Part shown: positions 33,045 to 42,700 of the stretch, piece after piece
How the letters are laid out: the number at the start of each line of letters is the position of its first letter
Numbering within the stretch: the first letter of the stretch is position 1
Assembly (NCBI RefSeq): GCF_036327755.1
Contig: NZ_CP109596.1
Span: forward strand, 682,001-746,000
From: Nocardia sp. NBC_01503
GTDB lineage: Bacteria; Actinomycetota; Actinomycetes; Mycobacteriales; Mycobacteriaceae
DNA length: 64,000 nt
Direction: 5' to 3'
Made by a program: the position numbers and the translations under genes
Notes under the pieces: model-generated
Database searches by the model: none
What the model saw: only the letters and a program-made list of their open reading frames with translations
What the model was told of the DNA's origin: nothing

Positions 33045-33414
33045 ACGTACCTCCGACTATCACCCGATTCAATCCGCTCGCACCAGCCACAAGCGGCTTG
33101 CAAGCGGAGACTCACCTGAGCCTCCACGACAACAGACGTTACTTCAACGCGAAACCTCCACTGTCGCAAGCAGTGTCACCGACCGTCGACAGGCAGGGCT
33201 GCTGCTCGATCGGGCAAGTGGTCATCGGCCCGATCGACCGCTCGAGTCATGCGGTTCTCCTATTCGATCGAGGCCAATCGGCTAATGCGGGCTTGCTACC
33301 ACCGCCGACAGCACAGGCAGCTCCAACCAGTTTGCCGCAGACCGGTACCACCAGCCTCAAAGACGATCAGCCGATGTGACACCGATCGCCAAGATGTTGG
33401 GCAACCACCCGTCT
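33045..33414. other. Intergenic, no gene recognised
   Basis: No convincing gene lies between the endonuclease start and the LexA box. A minus-strand open frame reaching 33626 (about 89 codons) overlaps the LexA box and the next gene and has no clear RBS. Confidence 0.4.
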
Positions 33415-33430
33415 TCGAACATAGGTTCGA
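33415..33430. promoter_or_regulatory. LexA-type SOS box, perfect palindrome arms
   Basis: TCGAACATAGGTTCGA has the arms TCGAAC and GTTCGA separated by 4 bp, which equals the mycobacterial/actinobacterial SOS box. It lies 107 bp before the start of the 71-residue gene and should place the two-gene unit under LexA/DNA-damage control. Confidence 0.65.
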
Positions 33431-33536
33431 GTAACGTAGGGGCACGTACTGCAACAATGAAGGACTGGTTGCGATGATCATCAAGCATCTGTCGGTAGTA
33501 GCTGGTAAACATAGGGAGAGCCGAAAGGAGGGTGAC

Positions 33537-33752
33537 ATGACCACTGCGACCGGTACCACGGGTGAAGTGATCGCAATGGATGGACAAGGTAGCGCCGATC
33601 TTTTCGATCAAATCGCCAAGGTACACATGGGCATATCGGGGAGTGAGTTCATCGTAAGGTGGGACCGCGGCGACTTCGAGGGTGTGAACTGGGATGACGT
33701 TGCAGGTCTCACCGAGGTCGCGATGGCCCTACCGTTTGCCCGGCGGCAGTAG
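33537..33752 (+). CDS. Small protein of a two-gene, LexA-box-preceded unit
   Basis: This 71-residue protein begins at ATG 33537 behind a very strong RBS (AAAGGAGGGTG). It contains a helix ADLFDQIAKVHMGISGSEFI, then VRWDRGDFEGVNWDDVAGLTEV and ALPFARRQ. Short proteins with an F-x-x-RWD-x-GDF pattern are, from memory, widespread beside a second ~180-residue gene in actinobacteria. It may be an antitoxin or immunity partner of the next gene, from which it is separated by 19 bp. No biochemical family was recognised. Confidence 0.65.
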   Translation: MTTATGTTGEVIAMDGQGSADLFDQIAKVHMGISGSEFIVRWDRGDFEGVNWDDVAGLTEVAMALPFARRQ

Positions 33753-33771
33753 GATTCGGTAGGGGGTATCC

Positions 33772-34332
33772 GTGCCTGGTCGCACGCCTCAAGAGGCGGT
33801 TCAGAACTACATCGATCCCCTTAAGCGGGCCGTTGGCTGCCTGGATGGGTACTCGCAGATCTTTGTAGCTGACCGGGTGGGGAAGGTCGGCAGCCAAGGC
33901 GCGTGGATGCTGAACGGTCCCGAAGGCATGGAATTGAAAGGATTCGGCACTCTTTTTGCCGAACAGAGATTCGAGCTAGTCGAGACAGACCCGGAACGGT
34001 TCGATATTTCAGTCGGAAGGTTCCGAATCTCAACACGGATGTATAACTACAAATTGGTTCGTGAGGCGGAAGGTATAGAGATCCGCTGGCACTGGCACCC
34101 CGTGGGCAACAGCCATGAGTTTCGCCCTCATATTCATCCCTCGTTCAACCTAAAAGCTCATATGCCATCGCCTAGATACAGCCTTGAGGAAATCGTCGAA
34201 AGTTGCATCAGCCTCGGCGCCCGGCCGTCATGTGAAGATTGGCAATCACGATTGCTCGAAACTGATGGGATCCACAAGCTATACCGGACCTGGTCGAACG
34301 ACCCTACAGAGCAGCAACCGCACAGGGTCTGA
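33772..34332 (+). CDS. Histidine-rich unknown protein, partner of the 71-residue protein
   Basis: This 186-residue protein has no known domain that I recognise with certainty. A central block is rich in histidine and tryptophan (IEIRWHWHPVGNSHEF followed by RPHIHPSFNLKAH), which recalls, weakly, the pattern of TumE-like toxins. The start codon is GTG or a nearby alternative at 33772. The gene ends 206 bp before attR, so it is the last cargo gene of the element. With the small upstream gene and the LexA box, a toxin or damage-response function is a reasonable guess. Confidence 0.6.
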   Translation: MPGRTPQEAVQNYIDPLKRAVGCLDGYSQIFVADRVGKVGSQGAWMLNGPEGMELKGFGTLFAEQRFELVETDPERFDISVGRFRISTRMYNYKLVREAEGIEIRWHWHPVGNSHEFRPHIHPSFNLKAHMPSPRYSLEEIVESCISLGARPSCEDWQSRLLETDGIHKLYRTWSNDPTEQQPHRV

Positions 34333-34538
34333 TCCTCGCTCTGAATAGCCACCCGGGGCGTCACTCAAGCCTTCCGATCAAGAAGAGGTCCTGTGCCTGC
34401 GTGATCGAAACGAAGCCGATTGGCCGCAAAGATAGTTCAAGATCGGAAGCCCGGTCGCGGCTCACCTAGGGATTCTCCCATTCCGCTCCCCCACGAACTG
34501 CTCCTCTGCTGGTCAGGACAATGCTTCGAGCGCAGGAA

Positions 34539-34581
34539 CTTCTAATCCCTAGGTCGCAGGTTCGATTCCTGCCGGGGGCGC
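34539..34581 (+). repeat. attR: 43-bp direct repeat (partial tRNA-Arg 3' end)
   Basis: The sequence is identical to 11146-11188: anticodon loop to one base past the discriminator. No 5' half of the tRNA precedes it, so it is not a gene but the chromosomal 3' fragment left by integration. A CTGACCCTGCGAC...GTCGCCAGGTTCAG-like sequence after it is likely the original tRNA terminator. Confidence 0.95.
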
Positions 34582-34659
34582 CTCCACCCTGACCCTGCGA
34601 CACAGTCGCCAGGTTCAGTGGTACCCACACCAGGGCGGGACCAAACACCGGGATGGCCG

Positions 34660-35097
34660 ATGACAGCTGAGCAGCCGCCACGGGTGTGGGCCGAGATCCC
34701 GTGCGGATACGAGGGTTGCGGGCGAACCGCGGCCGTCATCGAATTGATCCCGCGCGGAGCCGCATACGCCGATGGGCGCACGGACATCCTGCACGAACTG
34801 AACATCCCCGGCCTGTCCGAACTGGGCACCTTCAGACTCAGCGGTTTTCTCCCCTTCACAGGGTTCTCCACCCATGTCGCCCGGTACGAGGCGGTCGTCG
34901 CCGCGGTGCGCGGCGCGGGCGACCGTGTCGACGCGGTGCTCCACGCACTCGCCAAGGAGTACGCCCCGTACTTCTGTGCGACCTGCGACCGTTCCTACTG
35001 CGAAGCCCACTGGAACCTGCACGCGGTCTTCGACTACGGCTTCGACTACTACACCGGAGCCTGCCTCTTCGGCCACAAGAAATTCATCGACCACTGA
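34660..35097 (+). CDS. Small unknown protein with C-x-x-C zinc motif
   Basis: This 145-residue protein has a Cys pair near the start (YEGCGR) and a zinc-type motif near the C-terminus, YFCATCDRSYCEAHW, with His in the following segments (HWNLHAVFDYGFDYY, FGHKKFIDH). The ATG 34660 was chosen because the preceding bases in frame look non-coding. It is the first chromosomal gene after attR. The function is unknown. Confidence 0.7.
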   Translation: MTAEQPPRVWAEIPCGYEGCGRTAAVIELIPRGAAYADGRTDILHELNIPGLSELGTFRLSGFLPFTGFSTHVARYEAVVAAVRGAGDRVDAVLHALAKEYAPYFCATCDRSYCEAHWNLHAVFDYGFDYYTGACLFGHKKFIDH

Positions 35098-35125
35098 CGG
35101 TCGGTCCTGGGCGTTGGGACCCGGG

Positions 35126-35887
35126 TCAGGTGCGGAGAAAGGTTACCGAGGGGGTGCCGTCGGGAGTCATGGTTACCCGACTGTGGACCTTGTAGACCTC
35201 GAAGATCAAGGGTTCGGTCAGCACTTGGGCAGGGGTGCCGGTGGCTACTACTCGGCCTTGATCAAGAACCAGGAGGGTGTCGCAGAACATTGCCGCGAGG
35301 TTCAGGTCGTGGAGGGCGAGGATTGCTGTCAGAGGTAGGGATTGGACGAGGGTGAGGATTTCCAGTTGGTGGGCTATGTCCAGGTGATTGGTCGGCTCGT
35401 CGAGGAGGAGTTCTCGGGGTTGTTGGGCCAGGGCGCTGGCTATGAGGGCGCGTTGGCGTTCGCCGCCGGAGAGGGTGTGCCAGGGGTCGGATGCCTTGTG
35501 GGACAGGCCGGTTGCGGTGAGGGCCTGGGTTATGGCGGAGGTGTCGGCGGTGGGGTCGGTGCCGAAGAGGGTGCGGTGGGGGATGCGGCCCAGGTGGACT
35601 ACATCCTGGACGGTCAGGTCCAGGTCGGTGTCCGCGTGTTGGCCCACCAGGGCTATGCGGCGGGCTACCCGCCTGCGGCGGATTTCTTGGATACTGTTGT
35701 CGTCCAGGAGGATCCGGCCGGAGTCAGGGCGGTCGAGACCGGCCATGAGGCGGAGCAGGGAGGATTTTCCGGAGCCGTTGGGGCCTAGTAGGCCGACCGT
35801 GGATCCCGGTGTGGGGGTGAGGGTTACGCCGTCGAGGACCAGACGGCCGGAGCGGGTCCAGGAGATGTCCAGGGCGCGCAGTGTCAT
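35126..35887 (-). CDS. ABC transporter ATPase, FecE/BtuD type
   Basis: This 253-residue ATPase has Walker A GPNGSGKSS (about 37-45), signature LSGGERQRA and Walker B LLLDEPTNHLD with the D-loop and H-loop (HDLNLA). It energises uptake of iron-siderophore or cobalamin from the periplasmic side. The start ATG 35887 overlaps the permease stop (ATGA); the frame is open further upstream but belongs to the permease region. Confidence 0.9.
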   Translation of the reverse strand: MTLRALDISWTRSGRLVLDGVTLTPTPGSTVGLLGPNGSGKSSLLRLMAGLDRPDSGRILLDDNSIQEIRRRRVARRIALVGQHADTDLDLTVQDVVHLGRIPHRTLFGTDPTADTSAITQALTATGLSHKASDPWHTLSGGERQRALIASALAQQPRELLLDEPTNHLDIAHQLEILTLVQSLPLTAILALHDLNLAAMFCDTLLVLDQGRVVATGTPAQVLTEPLIFEVYKVHSRVTMTPDGTPSVTFLRT

Positions 35888-36906
35888 GCGAGTCGCCTGC
35901 GGCGGGCCAGCAGAAGGGCGAACGCGGGGACGCCGAGCAGGGCGGTTACCACTCCTACCGGGACTTCCCTGGCCCCGAATGCGCTGCGGGCGATGGTGTC
36001 TGCCCAGACCATGAAGACCGCGCCCATCAGGACCGTGACGGGCAGGAGGCGGGCGTGGGCGGGGCCGACGAGGAAGCGGGCGGCGTGCGGCAGGACCAGA
36101 CCGACGAAACCGATTGCACCGGCGGCGCTTACCAACGCCGCGGTGACCAGTGCGGTGATCAGGAGCAGAACTGTGCGGGTGCGGGTTACCGCGACGCCCA
36201 GTCCCGCCGCCGCGTCGGGGCCGAAGGCGAAAGCATCCAAAGTTGGTGCGTACCAGAGGCAGATGACGCAGCCGATGGCGAAGACGATGCCGCAGGTGGT
36301 GACATCGCTCCAGGTGGCACCGGCCAGGGAGCCCAAGAGCCAGAACAGGACACCGCGGGTTTGTTCGGCGTTGGCGGACCACAGGACGATCAAAGAGGTG
36401 AGGGCGGAGAACAATTGGGTGCAGGCCACGCCCGCGAGGATTACCCGGTCGGGGGTGCCGCCCGCGCCGTAGGCGAGGGCGAGCATGAGGGCGAAGGACA
36501 GGACCGCGCCCGCGAACGCGCCACCGGAGAGGGTCAGGGCTCCGGCTCCTACACCGAGCACCGCGACCGAGACCGCGCCGGCGGAGGCTCCGGACGAGAC
36601 ACCCAGCACGAAGGGGTCGGCGAGCGGATTGCGTAGCAGCGATTGCAGAATCGCTCCGCAGAGTGCGAGCCCGGCTCCGCAGCCGGCCGCCAGCACCGCG
36701 CGCGGCAGTCGCAGTTGCCAGACGATGCCGTCGGCCAGCCGCCCGGCCGAGGAGCTTCCCAGGCCGAGGTGGCTGCCGATCACGCTGTAGACCTCGCGCA
36801 GGGAAATATCGGCGGGGCCGATGGATACCGTGACGGCGATCGAAATGACCAGCAGGACAGCGCAGCCCACACAGATCGGCAGGACCGCGCGGCGAGAGAC
36901 GGTCAA
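35884..36906 (-). CDS. ABC transporter permease, FecCD family
   Basis: This 340-residue FecCD-type permease has about nine or ten membrane helices. The typical motif LRLPRAVLAAGCGAGLALCG and LLRNPLADPFVLGVSSGASA match siderophore/cobalamin permeases. It overlaps the genes on both sides by 4 bp, so the three-gene importer is one operon. A single permease gene implies a homodimer channel. Confidence 0.93.
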   Translation of the reverse strand: MTVSRRAVLPICVGCAVLLVISIAVTVSIGPADISLREVYSVIGSHLGLGSSSAGRLADGIVWQLRLPRAVLAAGCGAGLALCGAILQSLLRNPLADPFVLGVSSGASAGAVSVAVLGVGAGALTLSGGAFAGAVLSFALMLALAYGAGGTPDRVILAGVACTQLFSALTSLIVLWSANAEQTRGVLFWLLGSLAGATWSDVTTCGIVFAIGCVICLWYAPTLDAFAFGPDAAAGLGVAVTRTRTVLLLITALVTAALVSAAGAIGFVGLVLPHAARFLVGPAHARLLPVTVLMGAVFMVWADTIARSAFGAREVPVGVVTALLGVPAFALLLARRRRLA

Positions 36907-37958
36907 CGGGCCGCGGTGAGGCCGGTCGACAGCTTCTCGATGGCGTCGATCTCGCGGATGCCGGGATCCAATTCCGAACCGGTCATGACCACATAGCGCC
37001 TGCCCTGCACCGCGCGCATCTGCTTGGTCGCCGGATTCGACTCCAGGAACTGGATTTTCGTGGTGAGCGCGTCACCGTCGATGCGCTGGCGGCTCAGGTC
37101 GGCGAGCACCAGCACCTCCGGATCGGCGGCGACGACGGCCTCCCAGCTGATCTCCGGCCAGTCCTCCCGCTGTCCGGCGAAGACATTGCAGGCGCCTACT
37201 TCACGCGCGTACATCCCCGGGGCGGAACAACATCCGGCCATATAGGGCGTCTTGATGCCGGAGAACCAGAAGGCGACGGTCGGCTCGGGAGTGCGTTGTG
37301 CGCCCGTCTTCGCCGCCTCCAGACGCCCCCGCAATTCGGCGACCAGCTGTGCGCCGCGCTCCCGCACATCGAAGATGCGGGCCAGTTCGGTGATCTCCTG
37401 GAACAGCGTGTCGATACCGAGCGGCGCTGTGCGAGTGACGGTTTCACCCTCGACCGTGGCCCCGGCGCACACCGAAGGCGACTGATACGTCGCAATGCCG
37501 AGCTGCGCGAACCGCGATCGCTCCGCGACGACGGCGGAGGTGAAGGTGTGCGCGCTCGCCGAGGTCACGAGGTCGGGTTCGGTGGCCAGCACCGCCTCGA
37601 GCGACGGATCATTGTCGGCCAGCCGGGGCACCTTCGCATTGTCCGCCGCCAGCTTCGGCAGCACGGGATCGAACCAGGTCGAGGTGCCCTTCATCCGATC
37701 GGCCAGCCCCAGCGACAACAGGATCTCGGTGGATGCCTGATAGAGCGAGACCGCCCTGCTGGGCGCCTTGTCGAAGGTGACCTTGACGCCGCAGTTGTCG
37801 AGGGTGAACGGATAGCCGGTATGGCCGGAGCTATCCGCTGTGCCACCGTCGGCGACCTCCGTCATCGAGGCGGACTTGCCGCAGGCGGTGACACCGGCGA
37901 CGAGGCAGCAAACCAGTCCGAACGCGGACAGCAGCCGTATCGAGAGCTTCGTCGTCAT
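36903..37958 (-). CDS. ABC transporter substrate-binding lipoprotein (iron/cobalamin type)
   Basis: This 351-residue protein has a signal peptide ending in a lipobox VTACGK (Cys at about 26) and a helical-backbone binding fold of the FecB/BtuF type (RAVSLYQASTEILLSLGLADRMKG ... VLATEPDLVT). It should deliver ferric siderophore or cobalamin to the FecCD permease. Its stop overlaps the permease start. No iron box was found upstream; the 67-bp gap to the allophanate hydrolase gene leaves open read-through from the urea operon. Confidence 0.9.
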   Translation of the reverse strand: MTTKLSIRLLSAFGLVCCLVAGVTACGKSASMTEVADGGTADSSGHTGYPFTLDNCGVKVTFDKAPSRAVSLYQASTEILLSLGLADRMKGTSTWFDPVLPKLAADNAKVPRLADNDPSLEAVLATEPDLVTSASAHTFTSAVVAERSRFAQLGIATYQSPSVCAGATVEGETVTRTAPLGIDTLFQEITELARIFDVRERGAQLVAELRGRLEAAKTGAQRTPEPTVAFWFSGIKTPYMAGCCSAPGMYAREVGACNVFAGQREDWPEISWEAVVAADPEVLVLADLSRQRIDGDALTTKIQFLESNPATKQMRAVQGRRYVVMTGSELDPGIREIDAIEKLSTGLTAAR

Positions 37959-38025
37959 GCCCAGAACCGTACCAATCGGAAGGAAAGCGACGTCGCAGCA
38001 AGTCGACGCCGCTATCGCGCTCCGA

Positions 38026-39753
38026 TTACCGGGCGCTCAGGTACGCCTTCCAGCCACCGTGTTCGGTGATATCCGCCGCGGTGGCGGTGGCGTCATGGGT
38101 CGCGGTGAAGCCCACGACCGTGCGCCCGTCCCCGAGTTCGATGGCGGTCAATGCCATGGGCGCGGGGAGGGCGGCCAGGAAGCGGCCGAGCCCCGCCTCG
38201 GAGAGTCGGAACAGTTCGCCGACGATGGGCGCACCATGTCCGGGCGCGGTGCGCACCAGGCCCGGTTTGGGAGGCGTGGTATCCATGGCGGTCAGGCGGT
38301 AGGCATCGGTGGTGCGGATGGATCCCGCGAAACGCGCCCCGAGCTCCTCCAACTGCCAGTGCAGTGGCTGATCACGCAGATGGGCCCCGAATACCGCCAG
38401 CTCGACGCCGGTCTCGACGAGAAGTGGTGTAGCGGAGGCATGCTGCAGCCGGGCCGCGAGATCGATGGCCACCTGGTCACCGAAGGCGGGCACCACGAGC
38501 ATGACGCCGAAGGGTTCGCCGGTGGCGGTCGCCGCGCCGGGAATCGCCACGGCCGCGAGATCGAGCAGGTTGCAGAAGTTGGTGTAGGTGCCCAACCGCC
38601 GGTTGATCCCGATCGGATCATCTTGGACCGCAGCGAGAGTCGGGTGCTCGGTGGTGGTCGGCAGCAGCAGCGCGTCGAAGGATTCTAGCAGGCGCAGTGC
38701 GGCCGATCGAGTACGCGCCAGGGCGGAGAGATCATCCGCGAAGGCATGCCCGCTGGGCATCTCCGCGGCCGAGATGATCGCTGTCACAGTGGGATCGGCG
38801 CCGGCGGGCCGGCTGTCGAGGAACGTCCCCACGGCCGCATACCGCTCGGCGACGATCGCACCGTCGTAGAGCAGCAGCGCGGCCTCGAGCAGTGGAGCGA
38901 TATCGACGATGTCGATCTTGAACCCCGCCTCCAGCGCCGCGGCGACGGTCTTGTCGAACGCCTCCCGGTAGGCCGGGCTGAGCGGAGTCAGGTTGGCGGG
39001 CACGGGAATCGCCAAGCGGGGCGATTGCGCGGCGGCGAACCGCACATCGGCAGGCCAGGTGCGACTGCGTGGATCGCGCGGTTCGGGTCCGGCCATGATC
39101 GCCGCCGCCCGGGTCGCGAGGTCGAGGGTCGCCGCGAATACGGTCACGGCGTCATAGTCGGCGCATGCGGGCACCACACCGTGGACGGGAATGATTCCCA
39201 GGCTCGCCTTGATACCGACGAGGCCGTTGAACGCGGCGGGCACCCGCCCGGAACCCGCTGTGTCCGTGCCGATTCCGATATCGGCGATACCCAGGGCCAC
39301 GGCGACCGCAGATCCGGAGCTGGAACCACCCGAGATGAGCTCGGGATGGAGCGCATTGCGGACCGCGCCGTAGGGGCTGCGGGTGCCGACCAGTCCGGTG
39401 GCGAACTGATCGAGGTTGGTCTTACCGAGGACGATGGCCCCGGCCTCGACCAGCCGCGCTATCGAGGACGCGGTTTCACTTGGCGTGTAGGCGAATTCGG
39501 GGCAGGCCGCGGTGGTCGGCAACCCCGCGACATCGACATTGTCCTTGACCGCCACGAGCACTCCGGCCAGCGGCAACTCCGCCCCACCGGATATCCGCTC
39601 TTCGAGCGCGCTCGCCTCGGCCAGCACCTCGGCCTGATCGCGCAGGGTGATCCACACCTCGGGCCGATCGGCCTCGGCGATCCGCGCGTAGGCGGCCGCG
39701 ACGCGCGCGGTGGGTGCGGGGCTCGCGCTGCTATCGGTCTGGTGGGTGTTCAT
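38026..39753 (-). CDS. atzF: Allophanate hydrolase
   Basis: This 575-residue protein combines an N-terminal amidase-signature domain with a C-terminal allophanate-hydrolase domain (GEPFGVMLVVPAFGDQVAI, and AIELGDGRTVVGFTATHDA). The amidase triad is visible: Lys near residue 70 (VAVKDNVDV) and the serines of GGSSSGSAVA. It cleaves allophanate to ammonium and CO2, the second step of ATP-dependent urea breakdown. ATG 39753 follows the uca stop without a gap (TGAATG), so the two are translated together. Confidence 0.93.
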   Translation of the reverse strand: MNTHQTDSSASPAPTARVAAAYARIAEADRPEVWITLRDQAEVLAEASALEERISGGAELPLAGVLVAVKDNVDVAGLPTTAACPEFAYTPSETASSIARLVEAGAIVLGKTNLDQFATGLVGTRSPYGAVRNALHPELISGGSSSGSAVAVALGIADIGIGTDTAGSGRVPAAFNGLVGIKASLGIIPVHGVVPACADYDAVTVFAATLDLATRAAAIMAGPEPRDPRSRTWPADVRFAAAQSPRLAIPVPANLTPLSPAYREAFDKTVAAALEAGFKIDIVDIAPLLEAALLLYDGAIVAERYAAVGTFLDSRPAGADPTVTAIISAAEMPSGHAFADDLSALARTRSAALRLLESFDALLLPTTTEHPTLAAVQDDPIGINRRLGTYTNFCNLLDLAAVAIPGAATATGEPFGVMLVVPAFGDQVAIDLAARLQHASATPLLVETGVELAVFGAHLRDQPLHWQLEELGARFAGSIRTTDAYRLTAMDTTPPKPGLVRTAPGHGAPIVGELFRLSEAGLGRFLAALPAPMALTAIELGDGRTVVGFTATHDATATAADITEHGGWKAYLSAR

Positions 39754-42700
39754 TCAGTCGACTCCGATCACGGCGAGAGGGGTTCCGGGTTCCACGGTGG
39801 CACCGGGTGCGGTGAGCACCTTCAGTACGGTGCCGGTGGCCGGACTGGGCACGGGCAGTTCCAGTTTCATGGCTTCGAGGACGGCGACGGGATCTCCTTG
39901 CGTGAGTTTGGTGCCGGGGGTGATATCGATACGCCACACATTGCCGACCATGGGCGCGGTGACCACGGTGGCGTTCGCGGGCAGGCCCGCGAGCACGTCG
40001 CCGCGGGTCTCGACCGGTGCCGGTGCGGCGACCGCGCGATCGAATTCGCCCGCCGCCCGCCAGGCGCGCTTCTCGGCGTCGAAGGCGACCCGCTGGCGAG
40101 TCTCGAAAGCGGTGATGGCATCGGCATTGTCGTGCAGCATCCGCTGATGGTCGGCCAGGGCGAAGGTTCCATCGCTGACCTCGCCATCGAATCGACCGGC
40201 GCGGGCGGCGGCGCGATGCTCCAGCAGCTGCCCGGGCGTAACCGGTTCCCAGACAATGCGATCGAAGAAGCGGAACAGCCACGGCGTCCCGTCCTCGAAT
40301 GGCGCGTGCTGCCGATAACTGGACCAGATGGGCACGGTGCGGCCGATCAGCTGATAGCCGCCGGGCGATTCCATGCCGTACACGCACAGGTACTTGCCGC
40401 CGATGCCGACCGCGTCCGAGGGGGTCCAGGTGCGCGCGGGGTTGTACTTGGTGGTGACCAGGCGGTGCCGGGGATCGAGCGGAACCGCCAGTGGCGCACC
40501 GAGATACACGTCACCGAGTCCGAGTACCAGGTATTCGGCGTCGAATACCGTCCGGCGCACCTCGTCGACGCTGTCGAGTCCGTTTATCCGCCTGATGAAT
40601 TCGGTGTTCGATGGCAGCCAGGGTGCGGTATCACGAATTCCACTGCGGTAGCGGTCGATCGCCTCGGCAATGGAGGGATCGTCGAAGGAGAGCGGCAGCC
40701 GGATGGTGCGGCTCGGTACCACCAGGTCGCCGGTGGCGGGCAGTTGCTGCTCGAGCTCGCCGAGCAGGCCGAGCAGCCGGAACTGCGGCAGCACATCGGG
40801 ATCGAAGTGAATGTGCAGGGACCGCACCCCGGGTGTGACGTCGATGATTCCGGCGGGTGCGGCGGCCGCGAGGGCTCGCGCGAGGGCGTGGACTCGCATG
40901 CGCAGTCCGAGATCGAGCACCATCTCGCCGTACTCGACGAGAATATTGTCGTCACCGCCGCGCAGGTAGGCCACCGAAGGACGATCCGGACCGGCCGGGG
41001 CCGTCCCCAGAATTCCCCGATCACGAAGGGCCGCACCGGTATCGGTGAGAATGCCGGTGGCGCGCGTGGCATTCGAGCCGCGCAGCGCGGTGGCGGTGTC
41101 ATCGTCGACGGGCAGGAACCGGAGCGAATCACCCGGGCGCAGCTGACCGAGCTTCCACCGATGCGCGGAGACCACGGTCAGCGGGCAGGCGAAACCACCC
41201 AGGCTGGGACCGTCCGGGCCGAGCAGGATCGGCGTGTCACCCGAGACATTCAGTGCGCCCACGCTGTACGGATTGTCATGCAGGTTCGAGGGGTGCAGCC
41301 CCGCGTCACCGCCGTCGCCGCGCGACCATTCGGGTTTCGGGCCTTCGAGGCGGATGCCGGTGCGGTTGGCATGACCACCGACCCGCCAGGACCGCTCGTA
41401 GAACCGCGTCATATCGGCATCGGTGAAGTACGCGGGCGCGGTTTGCGGTCCCGCACCGACGGCCAGCTGCCAATCGTGGGTGAACGCGGGGCGCTGCTCG
41501 ACCGGTACGGCCTCGGGAGTGCCCGCGGTATCCGGTTGTGCGGCAGCGATTCCGAGTACGTCGCCGTCGGCGACGGCCCTGCCGGTGATGCCGCCGAATC
41601 CGCCGAGGGTGAAGGTCGAGGCGCTGCCGTGGTACAGCGGTGCGTCCAGACCCCCGCGAATCGCCAGGTAGGTGCGCAGGCCCGCATCCGAGGGTGCGCC
41701 GATATCGAGTACCGCCCCCGGTTCGAGGGTGAGCGGCTCCCACATCGGTACGGGTTCGCCGTCCACCGTGACCAGGGTCGGTGCACCGGTGACGCAGATG
41801 ACGGCGGACCCGGAGAAGCGGATACGCGGTCCCTGCAGGGTGCATTCCAGGCCGGGTGCGCCGACGGGGTTGCCAACCGCGGTATTGGCCAGGGTGAAAG
41901 ACAGGTCGTCCATCGGTCCGGAGGGCGGAATTCCCACCTCCCACAGCCCGATTCGGCCCGGATGGTCCTGCACGGTGGTCATCGTTCCACCCCGCAGCAC
42001 ATCCAAGCGGCGGCTGGACCAGCTCAGTTCGGCGAGTGTGCCGGTAATGTGAGCGGCTTCCCGCACCACCGGAGCTACTGCGGCGGAACGCAATTGGGGC
42101 AGGTTGGTCTGCACGCCGTAGACGCGGGTCTCCCCCAGCGCCGCCGTCAGCTTCTCGAATGCCTCGTCCCGGGTCGCGCCGTGGGTGATGACCTTGGCCA
42201 GCAGCGGATCGTAGAACGCGCTGACCTCGGTGCCGGTACCGATCCAGGTATCGACCCGAACATCATCGGGAAACCTTGTCTCGGTGACCAATCCGGCGCT
42301 GGGCCGGTGCTCGTGACCGGGGTCCTCGGCGTAGACGCGCGCCTCCACCGCCCAGCCGCTGAGCGCGGGCCCCGCATCGGGCAGGGTGTCGAGCATGGTG
42401 GTGTCACCGCTCGCCAGGCGCAGCATCCAGCCCACGAGATCCACTCCGGTGATGGCCTCGGTGACCGGATGTTCCACTTGCAGACGGGTATTCATCTCCA
42501 GGAACGAGGCTTCGCCGCGGTCGGTGTCGTAGACGAATTCGACGGTGCCCGCCGAGCGGTAGTCGACCGAGCGCGCCAGGTCACGGGAGGTCGCGAGCAG
42601 TTGTTCGGTGATCTCGCCGGAAAGCCCGGGAGCGGGGGCCTCTTCGATCACCTTCTGGTTGCGACGCTGGAGTGAGCAGTCCCGGGTGCCGAGGCTGACG

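Larger units (their letters stand above)
11189..34581 (+). mobile_element. Integrative (probably conjugative) element in tRNA-Arg(TCT), about 23.4 kb
   Basis: The bounds are the 43-bp attL and attR repeats. The integrase lies about 100 bp inside attL. Inside are an excisionase-like gene, a plasmid-type transfer/replication operon (Replic_Relax-like, FtsK/TcpA-type ATPase, DUF2637-like Spd protein, SSB), a repeat-rich candidate origin at 29.1-30.1 kb, and cargo (secretion-substrate module, restriction-modification, SprT-like protease). This layout fits actinomycete integrative and conjugative elements (AICE). No pSAM2-type RepSA initiator or Pra/KorSA pair was recognised, so the replication mode is unknown. 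Confidence 0.9.

Noticed and set aside
33357..33626. Minus-strand frame of 89 codons over the LexA box
   Set aside because: It overlaps the LexA box and the well-supported gene at 33537 on the other strand and has no clear RBS; kept only as a remote possibility.
34539..34581. Second tRNA-Arg gene
   Set aside because: Only the 3' half is present; acceptor 5' strand and D arm are missing. It is the attR remnant.
38746..42675. Plus-strand open frame of 1309 codons
   Set aside because: It lies opposite urea carboxylase and allophanate hydrolase, which carry clear catalytic motifs. The antisense translation has no recognisable domain.
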